This document shows positions 5,248 through 12,717 of a stretch of DNA of 22,882 nt, in pieces; within the stretch, counting starts at the first letter, position 1, and each line of letters opens with the position of its first letter. The translations under genes were made by a program, and so were the position numbers. The stretch is from a virus, in IMG/VR virus record IMGVR_UViG_3300023079_000010, positions 1 through 22,882 of that record. The stretch is one strand, 5' to 3'. The notes below the pieces were generated by a model that saw nothing but the letters and a program-made list of their open reading frames with translations, searched no databases and was not told the DNA's origin.

Positions 5248-6764
5248 CCGAGCACGTGACGCTCGAGACCATCCTGGCCGAGGTCCCCGACGCGGTCTGG
5301 GCCCTGCCGCGTGAGCAGCTGTCCGCGGCGCTGGCCAAAGCCACCAAGTGGGACCCGTTGCTGTTCGCCGCGCTCTACTTCCCGCATCACCTGCGCGACG
5401 GGGAGTCGCAGCCGATCACGTTCAGCGCCTTCCACGTGGAGCTGGCACGCCGCGCCCAGCGCTGGGCCGCGGGCAAGCCCGAGCAGCCGATGACCGAGCG
5501 GCACGCGGACATCGCGCCGCGCGAGTCGGGCAAGAGCACCTGGAAGTTCCTGATCCTCCCGTGCTGGGCCGCGGCGCACGAGCACCTGCACTTCGTCGCG
5601 GCGTTCGCCTCGAGCGCCGCGCAGGCCGAGATGCACCTGGCCACGTTCAAGAAAGAGCTCGAGTCCAACCCGCTGCTCATCCAGGACTTCCCGATGCTGT
5701 GCCAGACCAGCCGCAGGCACGGGGGCCTGGTCGACAAGGACACCCAGTCCATCACCATCCGCCGCAACGGATTCATCTTCGCCGCGCGCGGCATCGAGTC
5801 CAACACCTTGGGCATGAAGGTCGGGCAGCGGCGACCGGACATGATCCTTCTCGACGATATCGAACCCGATGGCGCGGTCTATTCCCCGGACCAGAAGGTC
5901 AAGCGACTCGCGACGCTCACCAACTCGATCCTTCCGCTGGCCGTGCACGCCCGTGTCGAATTGTCCGGCACCGTCACGATGCCCGGATCGATCACCCACG
6001 ACCTGGTGCGCACTCTCACCTATCCGAATGAGCCGGTGGAGGAATGGGTCACCGACTCCAAGTTCCAGGTGCACCATTACGACGCCATCGTCTCCGACCC
6101 CGACACCGGCGAGGAACGATCCTTGTGGCCGGAGAAATGGTCCCTCGAATTCCTGCTGTCGATTCGACACACTCGGTCCTATCGACTCAACTACGCCAAC
6201 GACCCGATGGCAGCCGACGGCGCCTACTGGTCGGAGGACGACTTCCGCTACGGCACCACGTTCCCCGCGGCGCTGACCATCCTCAGCCTGGACCCCGCGG
6301 TCACCGACAAGATCACCAGCGACTTCACCGGCATGGCCGTGGTGGCCGGCAACAAGAAGCTGCAGAAGTGCCGGGTGCGCTACGCCCGCCAGGTGAAGCT
6401 GCCCCCGGGTAAGGCCCTGCGCGCCGAGGTGACCCGGCTGCTCGAGGTGTTCCCCGAGATCGGCGGCATCCTCGTGGAGACCAACCAGGGCGGCGACACG
6501 TGGCGCGCGATCCTGCACGACATGCCCGTCAAGATCCTCACCGTGCACCAGAGTGAACCCAAGGAGGTCCGCGCCGCGGCGCTGCTGGCCGACTACCAAC
6601 GCGGCCGCGTGGAGCACGAGGAGAAGCTGCCCCAGGCCGAGGCCCAGCTCGTGCAGTTCCCTGGCGGGCACGACGACATCGTCGACGCCATCGGCAGCGC
6701 GGTGCGACACTTCCTGCCGAAGCTGGATCCGCGCCAGCGTCGATCCACCGTGCAGGGCTACTGA
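5244..6764 (+). CDS. terL: Terminase large subunit (ATPase and nuclease)
   Basis: A 506-residue packaging motor that hydrolyses ATP and cuts concatemers. The deviant Walker A is APRESGKST (91-99) and Walker B is MILLDD, with catalytic acid at 204-205. The RNase H-like nuclease acids are D350 (ILSLDPA), E412 (LVETN) and D477/D478/D481 (HDDIVDAIG). Length and order fit the family. The GTG at 5244 is chosen because it overlaps the upstream stop as GTGA. GTG at 5211 (11 residues longer) and GTG at 5256 remain possible, since none has a strong ribosome site. Codon choice in about 5840-6190 is visibly less GC-biased at third positions (GAATTG, GAATGG, GAACGATCC) than the flanks, which hints at mosaic exchange. 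The function is secure. Confidence 0.95.
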   Translation: MTEHVTLETILAEVPDAVWALPREQLSAALAKATKWDPLLFAALYFPHHLRDGESQPITFSAFHVELARRAQRWAAGKPEQPMTERHADIAPRESGKSTWKFLILPCWAAAHEHLHFVAAFASSAAQAEMHLATFKKELESNPLLIQDFPMLCQTSRRHGGLVDKDTQSITIRRNGFIFAARGIESNTLGMKVGQRRPDMILLDDIEPDGAVYSPDQKVKRLATLTNSILPLAVHARVELSGTVTMPGSITHDLVRTLTYPNEPVEEWVTDSKFQVHHYDAIVSDPDTGEERSLWPEKWSLEFLLSIRHTRSYRLNYANDPMAADGAYWSEDDFRYGTTFPAALTILSLDPAVTDKITSDFTGMAVVAGNKKLQKCRVRYARQVKLPPGKALRAEVTRLLEVFPEIGGILVETNQGGDTWRAILHDMPVKILTVHQSEPKEVRAAALLADYQRGRVEHEEKLPQAEAQLVQFPGGHDDIVDAIGSAVRHFLPKLDPRQRRSTVQGY

Positions 6765-6780
6765 GGAATAGGGGTGTCAC

Positions 6781-8331
6781 GTGACGCTGGTGGATGATCT
6801 CCGGGAGATCGAGAAAGCGGACGCTGAATATCAGATTGCGAAAAACTACTGGGAGGGAAAGCGAATCAAGGAGTTGTTCTCCTCGAAGTTCGCCGCCCAG
6901 AAACTCGGTTCTCACGCCACCAAATACATGGTGAACATCGCCAAGCGCGCGGGGGAAGCCGTGCTGTTCAAGTTGCATGTGCAAGGATTCTCCGTACAGC
7001 GCGACGGCAAAGAGGACCCGGTCTCGGACAAGCTGTTCAAGGAGCACGTTGTCAAGCACAACGAATTGCTTCAAGTGGTCAGCGACTGGATAAACTTCGT
7101 CATCCAATACGGGGACGCTTACCTGTTGGATTGGGACGACGTCAGCGCCGAGGACAGCCAAGGCGTGGACGTGATCGCCTATGACCCCATCGGCTGCCGA
7201 ATCTTCTACGACGTCGAGACCGAGCGCACCCCGCAGCGGTGGGTCCGCACCTGGATGGTCCGCGGCGAGCGCTCCACCGCCGAGCAGGACAGTTGGTACC
7301 GACGCGTCGACGTCATCGACCACGAGCGCAAGCGCAAGCTCATCGCCACCATGCCGGGCAAGGAGCTGCCCACCTCCGACGACGGGTTCAAGCCCTTCAC
7401 CGACGAGGACGTGGATCAGTTCGACGATGAGGGCTGGATCATTGATGACGGCACAGGACCTGGCGAGGTGGTGCACGGCTACGGCGGGCTGCCGGTCTTT
7501 CACGGCAGGACCCGGCGCCCCTACGGCGTGCCCGAGCATGAGTCGCTCTACGGCCTGCAGAACCTGATGATCAAGGACATCAGCACGCTCGCCGCGGCGA
7601 TGGACGGCTACGGTCTGCCGTTCCGCTGGCGCACGATCCTCGAGGGCGCGGCCCTTCGCGCGGGCACCGAGGCGTTCGACGAGGACGAGGAGGGTGGCGA
7701 GGCCGACGAGCGCATCCAGGCCGACGCCGGGGCCATGGCCAACCTCTACGGCACCGACAAAGTCGGGCAGCTCGAGCCGTCATCGGTGGACAACCTGCTG
7801 GACCCCATCGACAAGATCATGATGCTAGCCAGCTCGATCAGCACCACGCCGGTGGAGTTCTTCTCCGTGTCCGCCAACGCCAGCGGCGAGGCCCGTAAGC
7901 AGAACAGTGACCCGTTCGTCTCGAAGTGCCAGACCCGGCTCGAGGACCTGAACGTCACTTGCGTCAAGGCCCTCGAGTTCGCGGCCAACCGCATCCTCGG
8001 CCTGGACGACGTCACCGTGGTGCTGGAGTGGAAGCCCGTCCAGGAGCGCACCCGGATCGAGATCTACGCCCAGGTTACCGCTGCCGTCGCGGCGGGAATG
8101 CCGCCGGTGGAGGCGTGGGTGGAAGCGGGCTACGACCGCGAGGAGATCCTCACCTGGGACCTGTCGGCGATGGAGCTGGACGCGTTGGCCAAGCGGCTGC
8201 GTGACGTCGCCGCCGCGATGAAAGACTTCGGCAGCGCCGCGGCGTTGGGCGTGGGCAAGGTCGACGAGATCGCGGCGATGGCGGCCGCCGTGCTGCGTAC
8301 CGAGCGCACCCCCGAGCAGGTCGGTGCCTGA
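6781..8331 (+). CDS. Portal protein (SPP1 gp6-like)
   Basis: A 516-residue protein expected to form the dodecameric ring at the capsid vertex. It is typical of the actinophage gp6-like portal family: an N-terminal helical region (IAKNYWEGKRIKELF), a central YDVETERTPQRWVRTW wing, the GVPEHESLYGLQNLMIKDIS block, and the stem/clip region ending in ISTTPVEFFSVSANASGEARKQ. An acidic insert (FDEDEEGGEADERIQ) lies near residues 300-314. The GTG start has GGGG about seven bases upstream. Its stop overlaps the next ATG by one base (TGATG). The first ~120 codons use more A/T-ending codons than the rest, as does part of the large terminase, which suggests a mosaic junction. Confidence 0.93.
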   Translation: MTLVDDLREIEKADAEYQIAKNYWEGKRIKELFSSKFAAQKLGSHATKYMVNIAKRAGEAVLFKLHVQGFSVQRDGKEDPVSDKLFKEHVVKHNELLQVVSDWINFVIQYGDAYLLDWDDVSAEDSQGVDVIAYDPIGCRIFYDVETERTPQRWVRTWMVRGERSTAEQDSWYRRVDVIDHERKRKLIATMPGKELPTSDDGFKPFTDEDVDQFDDEGWIIDDGTGPGEVVHGYGGLPVFHGRTRRPYGVPEHESLYGLQNLMIKDISTLAAAMDGYGLPFRWRTILEGAALRAGTEAFDEDEEGGEADERIQADAGAMANLYGTDKVGQLEPSSVDNLLDPIDKIMMLASSISTTPVEFFSVSANASGEARKQNSDPFVSKCQTRLEDLNVTCVKALEFAANRILGLDDVTVVLEWKPVQERTRIEIYAQVTAAVAAGMPPVEAWVEAGYDREEILTWDLSAMELDALAKRLRDVAAAMKDFGSAAALGVGKVDEIAAMAAAVLRTERTPEQVGA

Positions 8332-9155
8332 TGGCCGACAGCGTCGACGACCTCATCGCGGAGCTGGTGGCCATCCTGGTCGACCTGCTCCCCGGCGGGG
8401 ACGTCGACGCCCTGCCGCGCGAGGAGTTCGTCGCCGAGCTGCGCGACGCGCTGCGGCAGGTGCCCGACATCGTCCAGCCCTATCGTGACGAGGCCTACCG
8501 CGAGGGCGTGCGGGAGGCGGGCGGCGACCCACCGGACGACGAGATCTACGAGGACCTCGAGGAGCTCGAGCGCTGGTGGTCCGAGCAGACCGAGAAGCTC
8601 GTGACGCTGGTGGAGCACGGCGAGGTGGAACACCAGGTGGTGCGTGCCCGCGCCGAGTCTCTGCTCAAGCGGGAGGCCACCACGCAGTTGTCGGCGGCGC
8701 AGGACCAGGGTCTGGCCGACCAGGCCGAGGCGCTGGGGTGGGACTCGATCTTCGTGCCCGAGCGCGACGCGTGCCTGTGGTGCACCAGCTACGCCGGCGC
8801 CGTCGCCCACGGCGGGCGCGAGGAGTTCGAGCCGGTGCGCAACTTCACCGCCGACGCGCGCCTCGGTCCGATCACCATCCCCGTGCACCCGTGGTGCCGG
8901 TGCAAGCGCCAGGTGGTGCACCCCGACGACGCGCGCTCGGTGGCGCGGCCGCTCAAGCGGGAGGCCGAGCGCGCGGTGCTGCGGTTCGAGTCGCTGCCCA
9001 GCGAGAGCGACCGGGCCCGCACCGAGGCAGCGGCGCGGCTGCTTGCTGCGGGCACCGCGTTGCCCAAGACCGTGATCGAGCGCTCCGAGCGCGCGGTCCG
9101 CAGACGGCGCAAGGACGAGGGTCCTGCGCGCAAGAGACGCACGACGAGCCCCTAG
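8331..9155 (+). CDS. MuF-like minor capsid / head morphogenesis protein
   Basis: A 274-residue protein coupled to the portal gene by TGATG. The MuF-type signature is present: paired cysteines C148 and C151 (DACLWC), then HPWCRC with H186, C189 and C191, consistent with a metal-binding head morphogenesis fold. A long acidic helical N-terminus (about residues 1-110) precedes it. The C-terminus is very Arg/Lys-rich (ERSERAVRRRRKDEGPARKRR) and could bind packaged DNA. In related phages this protein is incorporated in small numbers and acts with portal and scaffold in prohead assembly. There is no toxin-like C-terminal extension of the kind seen in polymorphic MuF proteins. Confidence 0.85.
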   Translation: MADSVDDLIAELVAILVDLLPGGDVDALPREEFVAELRDALRQVPDIVQPYRDEAYREGVREAGGDPPDDEIYEDLEELERWWSEQTEKLVTLVEHGEVEHQVVRARAESLLKREATTQLSAAQDQGLADQAEALGWDSIFVPERDACLWCTSYAGAVAHGGREEFEPVRNFTADARLGPITIPVHPWCRCKRQVVHPDDARSVARPLKREAERAVLRFESLPSESDRARTEAAARLLAAGTALPKTVIERSERAVRRRRKDEGPARKRRTTSP

Positions 9156-9180
9156 GGCCGGTACCGGGAGGTAGAGCACG

Positions 9181-9843
9181 ATGACCAAGACGATCAACCC
9201 GCTGGACGAGGACGCCGAGGACCAGATCGACGAGGCCACCGAGGTGGACCCGGACGACGAGATCCCGATGTCCGACGAGGTCGACGCGGACGCCGACGAC
9301 GAGGTGGACGAGGACGACCCGCTGGCCGGACTCACCGACGCGCAGCGCGCCGCCGTGGCCGCGCAGATCAAGAAGGCCAACGACAACGCGGTGAAGTGGC
9401 GGAAGAAGGCCACGGGCAAGTTCGTGCCCGCGACCCCGGGTCCGAAGCCCACGCCACCCAAGCGCCCAGCCCCGGCCGGGGGCGAGGTGGATCTCGAGAC
9501 GGTGAAGGCGGAGCTCCGCGCGGAGATGGCCGCCGAGGCGACCACGGCGCGGATCCAGACCGAGGCGCGGTCGGCGCTGCGGGACGCGGGGCTGACGCTG
9601 GACGCGGAGAACAAGACCCTGCAGCGCAAGGCCCTGGACCGGGCGATCCGGCTGCTGGACCTGGAAGGGGCCGAGGACGCCGACGACGTGGAGCTGGCGG
9701 TGGCGGAGCTCAAGCAGGCGATGCCGGGGCTGTTCACCAAGCGTCGCGCGAAGCCCACCGCGGGTGGCGCGTCGGGTCCCCGGTCGGGCGCCGGGGGTAG
9801 CAAGAAGAACCCGGCGGGCAAGATCGCCTCACTGTTCGAGTAG
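9181..9843 (+). CDS. Capsid scaffolding protein
   Basis: A 220-residue protein directly before the capsid gene. The first ~50 residues are extremely acidic (runs of D/E). A short helix (AAVAAQIKKANDNAVKWRKK) and a Pro-rich linker follow, then a helical middle region (about 103-185) that may form a coiled coil, and a Lys/Gly-rich end. This composition and position fit internal scaffolds that guide shell assembly and are then removed. No protease motif is seen here or elsewhere in the head cluster, so scaffold removal may not need a phage protease encoded here. The start ATG has GGGAGG about nine bases upstream. A 156-base structured gap separates it from the capsid gene. Confidence 0.85.
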   Translation: MTKTINPLDEDAEDQIDEATEVDPDDEIPMSDEVDADADDEVDEDDPLAGLTDAQRAAVAAQIKKANDNAVKWRKKATGKFVPATPGPKPTPPKRPAPAGGEVDLETVKAELRAEMAAEATTARIQTEARSALRDAGLTLDAENKTLQRKALDRAIRLLDLEGAEDADDVELAVAELKQAMPGLFTKRRAKPTAGGASGPRSGAGGSKKNPAGKIASLFE

Positions 9844-9848
9844 CTCAG

Positions 9849-9928
9849 ACACTTCAGTCAACACTGAAGTCAGCGTGAAGTGTGATACCTGGTGCTGGTG
9901 CGGTGTTACCCTCGGCACCAGGTATCAC
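9849..9928 (+). promoter_or_regulatory. Structured leader with alternative hairpins before the capsid gene
   Basis: Hairpin 1 pairs ACTTCAGT (9851-9858) with ACTGAAGT (9863-9870) over a 4-nt loop. Hairpin 2 pairs GTGATACCTGGTGC (9882-9895) with its exact complement at 9915-9928 over 19 nt. A competing pairing, ACACTTCA (9849-9856) with TGAAGTGT (9876-9883), would break hairpin 1 and clip hairpin 2. No T-tract follows. The layout suggests attenuation, transcript stabilisation or a protein-binding operator controlling capsid expression. Confidence 0.6.
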
Positions 9929-9999
9929 CTAGCGCGGGTGGACCAGGCGCCCGTGAGGGCAAGGCGAGATCGAGAACTCACGGAGAGAGGAGCGCCACC

Positions 10000-10953
10000 G
10001 TGGCGTTCGCATACGGCACCTGGACCCCACAGCCCTGGTCGGGCAAGGTGGTCACCCGACTCAAGATCCAGTCGGCGATCCTGGGCATCACCACCGGCCC
10101 CGGCGGACGCCTGGACACGATGAAGACCCGGCTGGAGAAGCAGCCGCTCTACACCGACTTCTCGGTGCGGGCCTACGGTCGGCTCGAGCAGATCGACCTG
10201 CAGAACCAGACGATCGACGAGATCGAGCTGCGCGCCCGCAAGGTCGAGGGCATGATCCAGATCGCCGAGGAGGACCTCGTCGAAGGCGGTAACTACGACT
10301 TCGACATGATCCAGCAGTTCCGCGACCGGGGCACCGACAACGCGGCGCTGTACTACGACAACGCCAGCATCGGCACCAGCGGCGAGCCCACGCCGGGCGA
10401 GACCAACATCCTCCGCCCGTACCGCTCGATCCTGCACGCCGTGCACACCGACAACCCGACGCACCACACCACGGTCGCCGCGGCCGCCACCACGGCGCAG
10501 ATCCGAACCGCGATCAAGAAGTCCGTGGAGCAGGCCGAGCGCACCCAGTGGGCCCGCAACCTGCAGACCGTGGCCGACCCGATCTGGAAGTCGTTCCTGC
10601 GCGACATGCCCGTCGACGGCAGCAACGGCCGGCCGATCTGGAACGAGGAGACGGACATGCTCATGGGCGTGTCCAAGATCCACTGGACCGAGGGCGCCCG
10701 CGCCTCCGGCGGCACCGCGACCCACACCCCGGTGGGCAACCCGCTGCTGGCCACCGGTCCCGCCGACCTTTACATCGGCGGCCGCGCGCCGTTCCGCGCG
10801 GGTTACGCGGCCACCCCGGCGGCGTACCTCACCGATCCGGACACCGGCCTCGGCGCGCGCGACGACTCGCTGTACTTCAAGATCAAGTGGTACCCGGCGT
10901 TCGTGCCGGGCATCTCCGACGCGTTCAGCGTCCTGGAGATGACGGGGCTGTGA
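10000..10953 (+). CDS. Major capsid protein (HK97 fold)
   Basis: A 317-residue shell protein. Position after the scaffold, length, and segments such as QIAEEDLVEGGNYD (residues 87-100) and the C-terminal YFKIKWYPAFVPGISDAF are typical of actinophage HK97-fold capsids. The N-terminus (AFAYGTWTPQPW) starts without an obvious cleavable delta domain, in agreement with a separate scaffold gene. The GTG at 10000 is chosen because GAGAGGAG lies eight bases upstream. The frame is open back to 9892, but that would run through the leader hairpin. The stop overlaps a 24-codon reading frame by TGATG, and a terminator-like hairpin follows at 11031. Confidence 0.93.
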   Translation: MAFAYGTWTPQPWSGKVVTRLKIQSAILGITTGPGGRLDTMKTRLEKQPLYTDFSVRAYGRLEQIDLQNQTIDEIELRARKVEGMIQIAEEDLVEGGNYDFDMIQQFRDRGTDNAALYYDNASIGTSGEPTPGETNILRPYRSILHAVHTDNPTHHTTVAAAATTAQIRTAIKKSVEQAERTQWARNLQTVADPIWKSFLRDMPVDGSNGRPIWNEETDMLMGVSKIHWTEGARASGGTATHTPVGNPLLATGPADLYIGGRAPFRAGYAATPAAYLTDPDTGLGARDDSLYFKIKWYPAFVPGISDAFSVLEMTGL

Positions 10954-11024
10954 TGACCCCTTGTGACTGTGGCGTCCGGTGCGAGCACACCGTGTCGGAC
11001 GTGGATTGGGACGATCGTCCTTGA
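10953..11024 (+). CDS. Possible 23-residue cysteine-containing miniprotein
   Basis: A 24-codon frame starts at an ATG that shares its A with the capsid stop (TGATG), so ribosomes leaving the most highly expressed gene could reinitiate on it. It reads MTPCDCGVRCEHTVSDVDWD and three more residues. C4, C6, C10 and H12 could bind one metal ion. It ends seven bases before a strong hairpin. There is no independent ribosome site. The protein could be real or incidental. Confidence 0.35.
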   Translation: MTPCDCGVRCEHTVSDVDWDDRP

Positions 11025-11030
11025 TGGACT

Positions 11031-11065
11031 CCGCACCCTGCCAGCTACAGAACGGCAGGGTGCGG
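11031..11065 (+). terminator. Hairpin terminator candidate after the capsid gene
   Basis: CCGCACCCTGCC (11031-11042) pairs perfectly with 11054-11065 over an 11-nt loop, giving a 12-bp GC-rich stem. The sequence after it (GCTTCCCGCGG) has no T-run. Its place directly after the capsid gene fits partial termination that leaves capsid message in excess over connector and tail messages. Confidence 0.6.
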
Positions 11066-11219
11066 GCTTCCCGCGGCGTGGTGTAGGCGCTCCCCCCGAG
11101 CGGTTCGCACAGTCGCACGCCAACGGGAGTGCCGCGTCCCCGATCGTCTCGGGAGACGTGGACCCGCGGCCGCTCGCAAGGTCCGCACCTTCGCGGGTGA
11201 GACCGGTCGTGGGAGCCAT

Positions 11220-11272
11220 GGGTCCGGGCCGTGGTGGCGCCACCGTGGAAAGTGGGGCCGCGGTCCGGACCC
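11220..11272 (+). repeat. Nested inverted repeats in the gap before the connector genes
   Basis: GGGTCCGGGCCG (11220-11231) pairs with 11261-11272, with one G-U wobble. Inside it lies the 12-bp palindrome GGTGGCGCCACC (11233-11244). The 275-base gap 11025-11299 has no convincing gene. It holds this element and the upstream hairpin. Confidence 0.45.
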
Positions 11273-11299
11273 AGTCCCGCCGAACTCGAGGAGACCGCC

Positions 11300-11791
11300 G
11301 TGGCCCTGGTGACCACCGCTCAGGTTCTGGACGTGACCGGCCGCGAGGTCGACGACGACCAGATCCTGCGCGCCCAGTTCGTGGTGGACCTCATCGGCGA
11401 CGTCGACCTCGAGGACCCCAAGCTGGCCGACAAGATGCGCCCTCGCGACCTCGCGCTGCTGCGCCGGGCGGTGTGTTACCAGACACCGTGGCAGGCCGCC
11501 CAGATCGACTACGAGGAGACCGTCGACGTCCTGCGCATCGCCGGCTCCACCTCCACCGGTGGCATCGAGCTGCGCGACGAGTTCAGCCTGTTGCTGGCGC
11601 CGCTGGCGCGGCAGTCGCTGTCGCGGGTGTCCTGGAAGAGGCGCAAGTGGACCAACCTGCGACCGCGCCGCGACCGGGTCGGCAGCTACGGCCTGTGCTG
11701 GGCGGGGGTCACCGTGAGCCACGACCCGATGGACACCTACGGACAGCTGGACAACGCGCTGCACGACGCCGGCCCTTGGAGCGACGACTAG
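11300..11791 (+). CDS. Head-tail connector (adaptor) protein
   Basis: A 163-residue protein. The N-terminal half has TTAQVLDVTGREVDDDQILRA and RDLALLRRAVCYQTPWQA, a helical pattern common to gp15/HK97 gp6-like adaptors that bind below the portal. The C-terminal half is more basic and beta-rich. GTG 11300 is chosen because GAGGAGA lies six bases upstream. The in-frame extension to 11231 would cross the inverted repeat. Its stop shares bases with the next start (TAGTG). Position between capsid and tail genes supports the role. The exact adaptor family would need a profile search. Confidence 0.8.
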   Translation: MALVTTAQVLDVTGREVDDDQILRAQFVVDLIGDVDLEDPKLADKMRPRDLALLRRAVCYQTPWQAAQIDYEETVDVLRIAGSTSTGGIELRDEFSLLLAPLARQSLSRVSWKRRKWTNLRPRRDRVGSYGLCWAGVTVSHDPMDTYGQLDNALHDAGPWSDD

Positions 11792-12138
11792 TGGCCACCA
11801 CCTTCCGACCCAACTGCCGGGTCACCGTGCTGGACACCCCGAACCCCGCGACCGTCGACGAGAACGGCGACCCGGTGGAGGACGGCGCCGTTCTGGCCGA
11901 GGGGCTGCCGGCGTTCTGGGGCCAGCGCGACGAGCGACGCTACGACCCGGTCACCCAGCGGGTGACGATCATCCGCGGCTGGCAGGTCCGGATGCGGCCC
12001 GGCACGGTGGTCGCCGAGGGGCAGCGACTGCGCAACGACAAGACCGCGGACATCGGTTACGTGAAGGCCGTGGAGCGCGAGACGACCTACGGCACGGCCG
12101 GGGATGTGCTGGTCAGATTGATCTCCGTGCAAAATTAG
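11791..12138 (+). CDS. Head-tail stopper / head closure protein
   Basis: A 115-residue, largely beta-stranded protein coupled to the adaptor by TAGTG. The sequence begins ATTFRPNCRVTVLDTPNPATVDENGDPVEDG and ends with an ISVQN strand. These small barrel proteins plug the connector after packaging and join the tail. The assignment rests mainly on size, predicted strands and order; actinophage versions are highly divergent. Its stop lies five bases before a TTGACA hexamer that starts the inserted cassette, so the connector transcript is interrupted here. Confidence 0.7.
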   Translation: MATTFRPNCRVTVLDTPNPATVDENGDPVEDGAVLAEGLPAFWGQRDERRYDPVTQRVTIIRGWQVRMRPGTVVAEGQRLRNDKTADIGYVKAVERETTYGTAGDVLVRLISVQN

Positions 12139-12142
12139 GGTC

Positions 12143-12173
12143 TTGACATCCACCGCAGGTGTGACAGTGTGAT
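12143..12173 (+). promoter_or_regulatory. Promoter candidate of the inserted cassette
   Basis: A perfect -35 TTGACA (12143-12148) is followed by TGTGAT (12168-12173; four of six matches to TATAAT) at a 19-bp spacing, slightly longer than ideal. It lies within a tandem octamer, GTGTGACA and GTGTGATA (12159-12174), whose TGTGA core matches the control-region heptads. A start site near 12180 would give a leader of about 30 bases to ATG 12211. Confidence 0.5.
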
Positions 12174-12210
12174 AGCTCCACTGCCCCGGCGGACCGGAAT
12201 CGAGAACCCG

Positions 12211-12717
12211 ATGAGCGCACCTCACAGACCCACCACCCGCGTGATGCACCTGCCGTCGCGACGACTCGGCGTACTCGACCACCTGGACGCCGCCGGGGAA
12301 CCCGTCGTCCAGTTCTTCGGTTCCCCCACCAAGTTCCCGTTCACCTGGGAGGTCGTGGAAGTCGTGAACTCCGACGAGCACGAACTCATCCCCGGCGGCT
12401 TCGAGCTCGGCCTCTACGTTGACGGCGAGGGCGACAGCTGGCGCGAGGTCGGCGTCGGGTCGGACGGCGAGACCCTGTTCAACCTCGTCTCCTTGGGCGG
12501 GCACCACGTCACGCCCTATCACGAGCCGTGGACCCGGGAGCAGATCGTCGAGTTCACCGGCGCCCTCGAGCCCGCCGGATCCCCCGCGGCCCGGCACCTG
12601 CGGGAGCAGCGGTCCGACACCGCCGGGGGCGACGGGTCCGCGACGCTCATCGGTTGCCTGCTCGGCATGGTCTGCGCGCTGGGGCTGATCGGCCTGGTGT
12701 GGCTGGTGCTGCTGTGA
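12211..12717 (+). CDS. Tail-anchored membrane protein of unknown function (moron candidate)
   Basis: A 168-residue protein with a hydrophilic, mixed alpha/beta body (1-142) and one hydrophobic C-terminal helix (about 143-168, LIGCLLGMVCALGLIGLVWL) that ends at the last residue. There is no N-terminal signal, so a tail-anchored protein with its body in the cytoplasm is likely. ATG 12211 is preferred over GTG 12169, which lies inside the promoter candidate; no strong ribosome site is present (GGAATCGAG is weak). No family is recognised. It lies among connector genes that have no need of a membrane protein and has its own promoter-like and terminator-like signals. Superinfection exclusion or host-surface modification is an inference from this architecture only. 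Confidence 0.7.
   Translation: MSAPHRPTTRVMHLPSRRLGVLDHLDAAGEPVVQFFGSPTKFPFTWEVVEVVNSDEHELIPGGFELGLYVDGEGDSWREVGVGSDGETLFNLVSLGGHHVTPYHEPWTREQIVEFTGALEPAGSPAARHLREQRSDTAGGDGSATLIGCLLGMVCALGLIGLVWLVLL

Noticed and set aside
5181-6710. Long minus-strand open frame opposite terL
   Set aside because: Antisense shadow of a clear terminase, with no ribosome site logic or family resemblance.
11024-11086. A second tiny frame (20 codons) joined by TGATG after the 23-codon one
   Set aside because: It runs through both arms of the hairpin, and its composition is explained by the inverted repeat.
10963-12138. Long plus-strand frame running from the capsid end into the stopper gene
   Set aside because: Only its last 115 codons (from 11791) look like a protein; the rest is low-complexity Arg/Gly/Pro sequence across hairpins and an overlapping connector gene.
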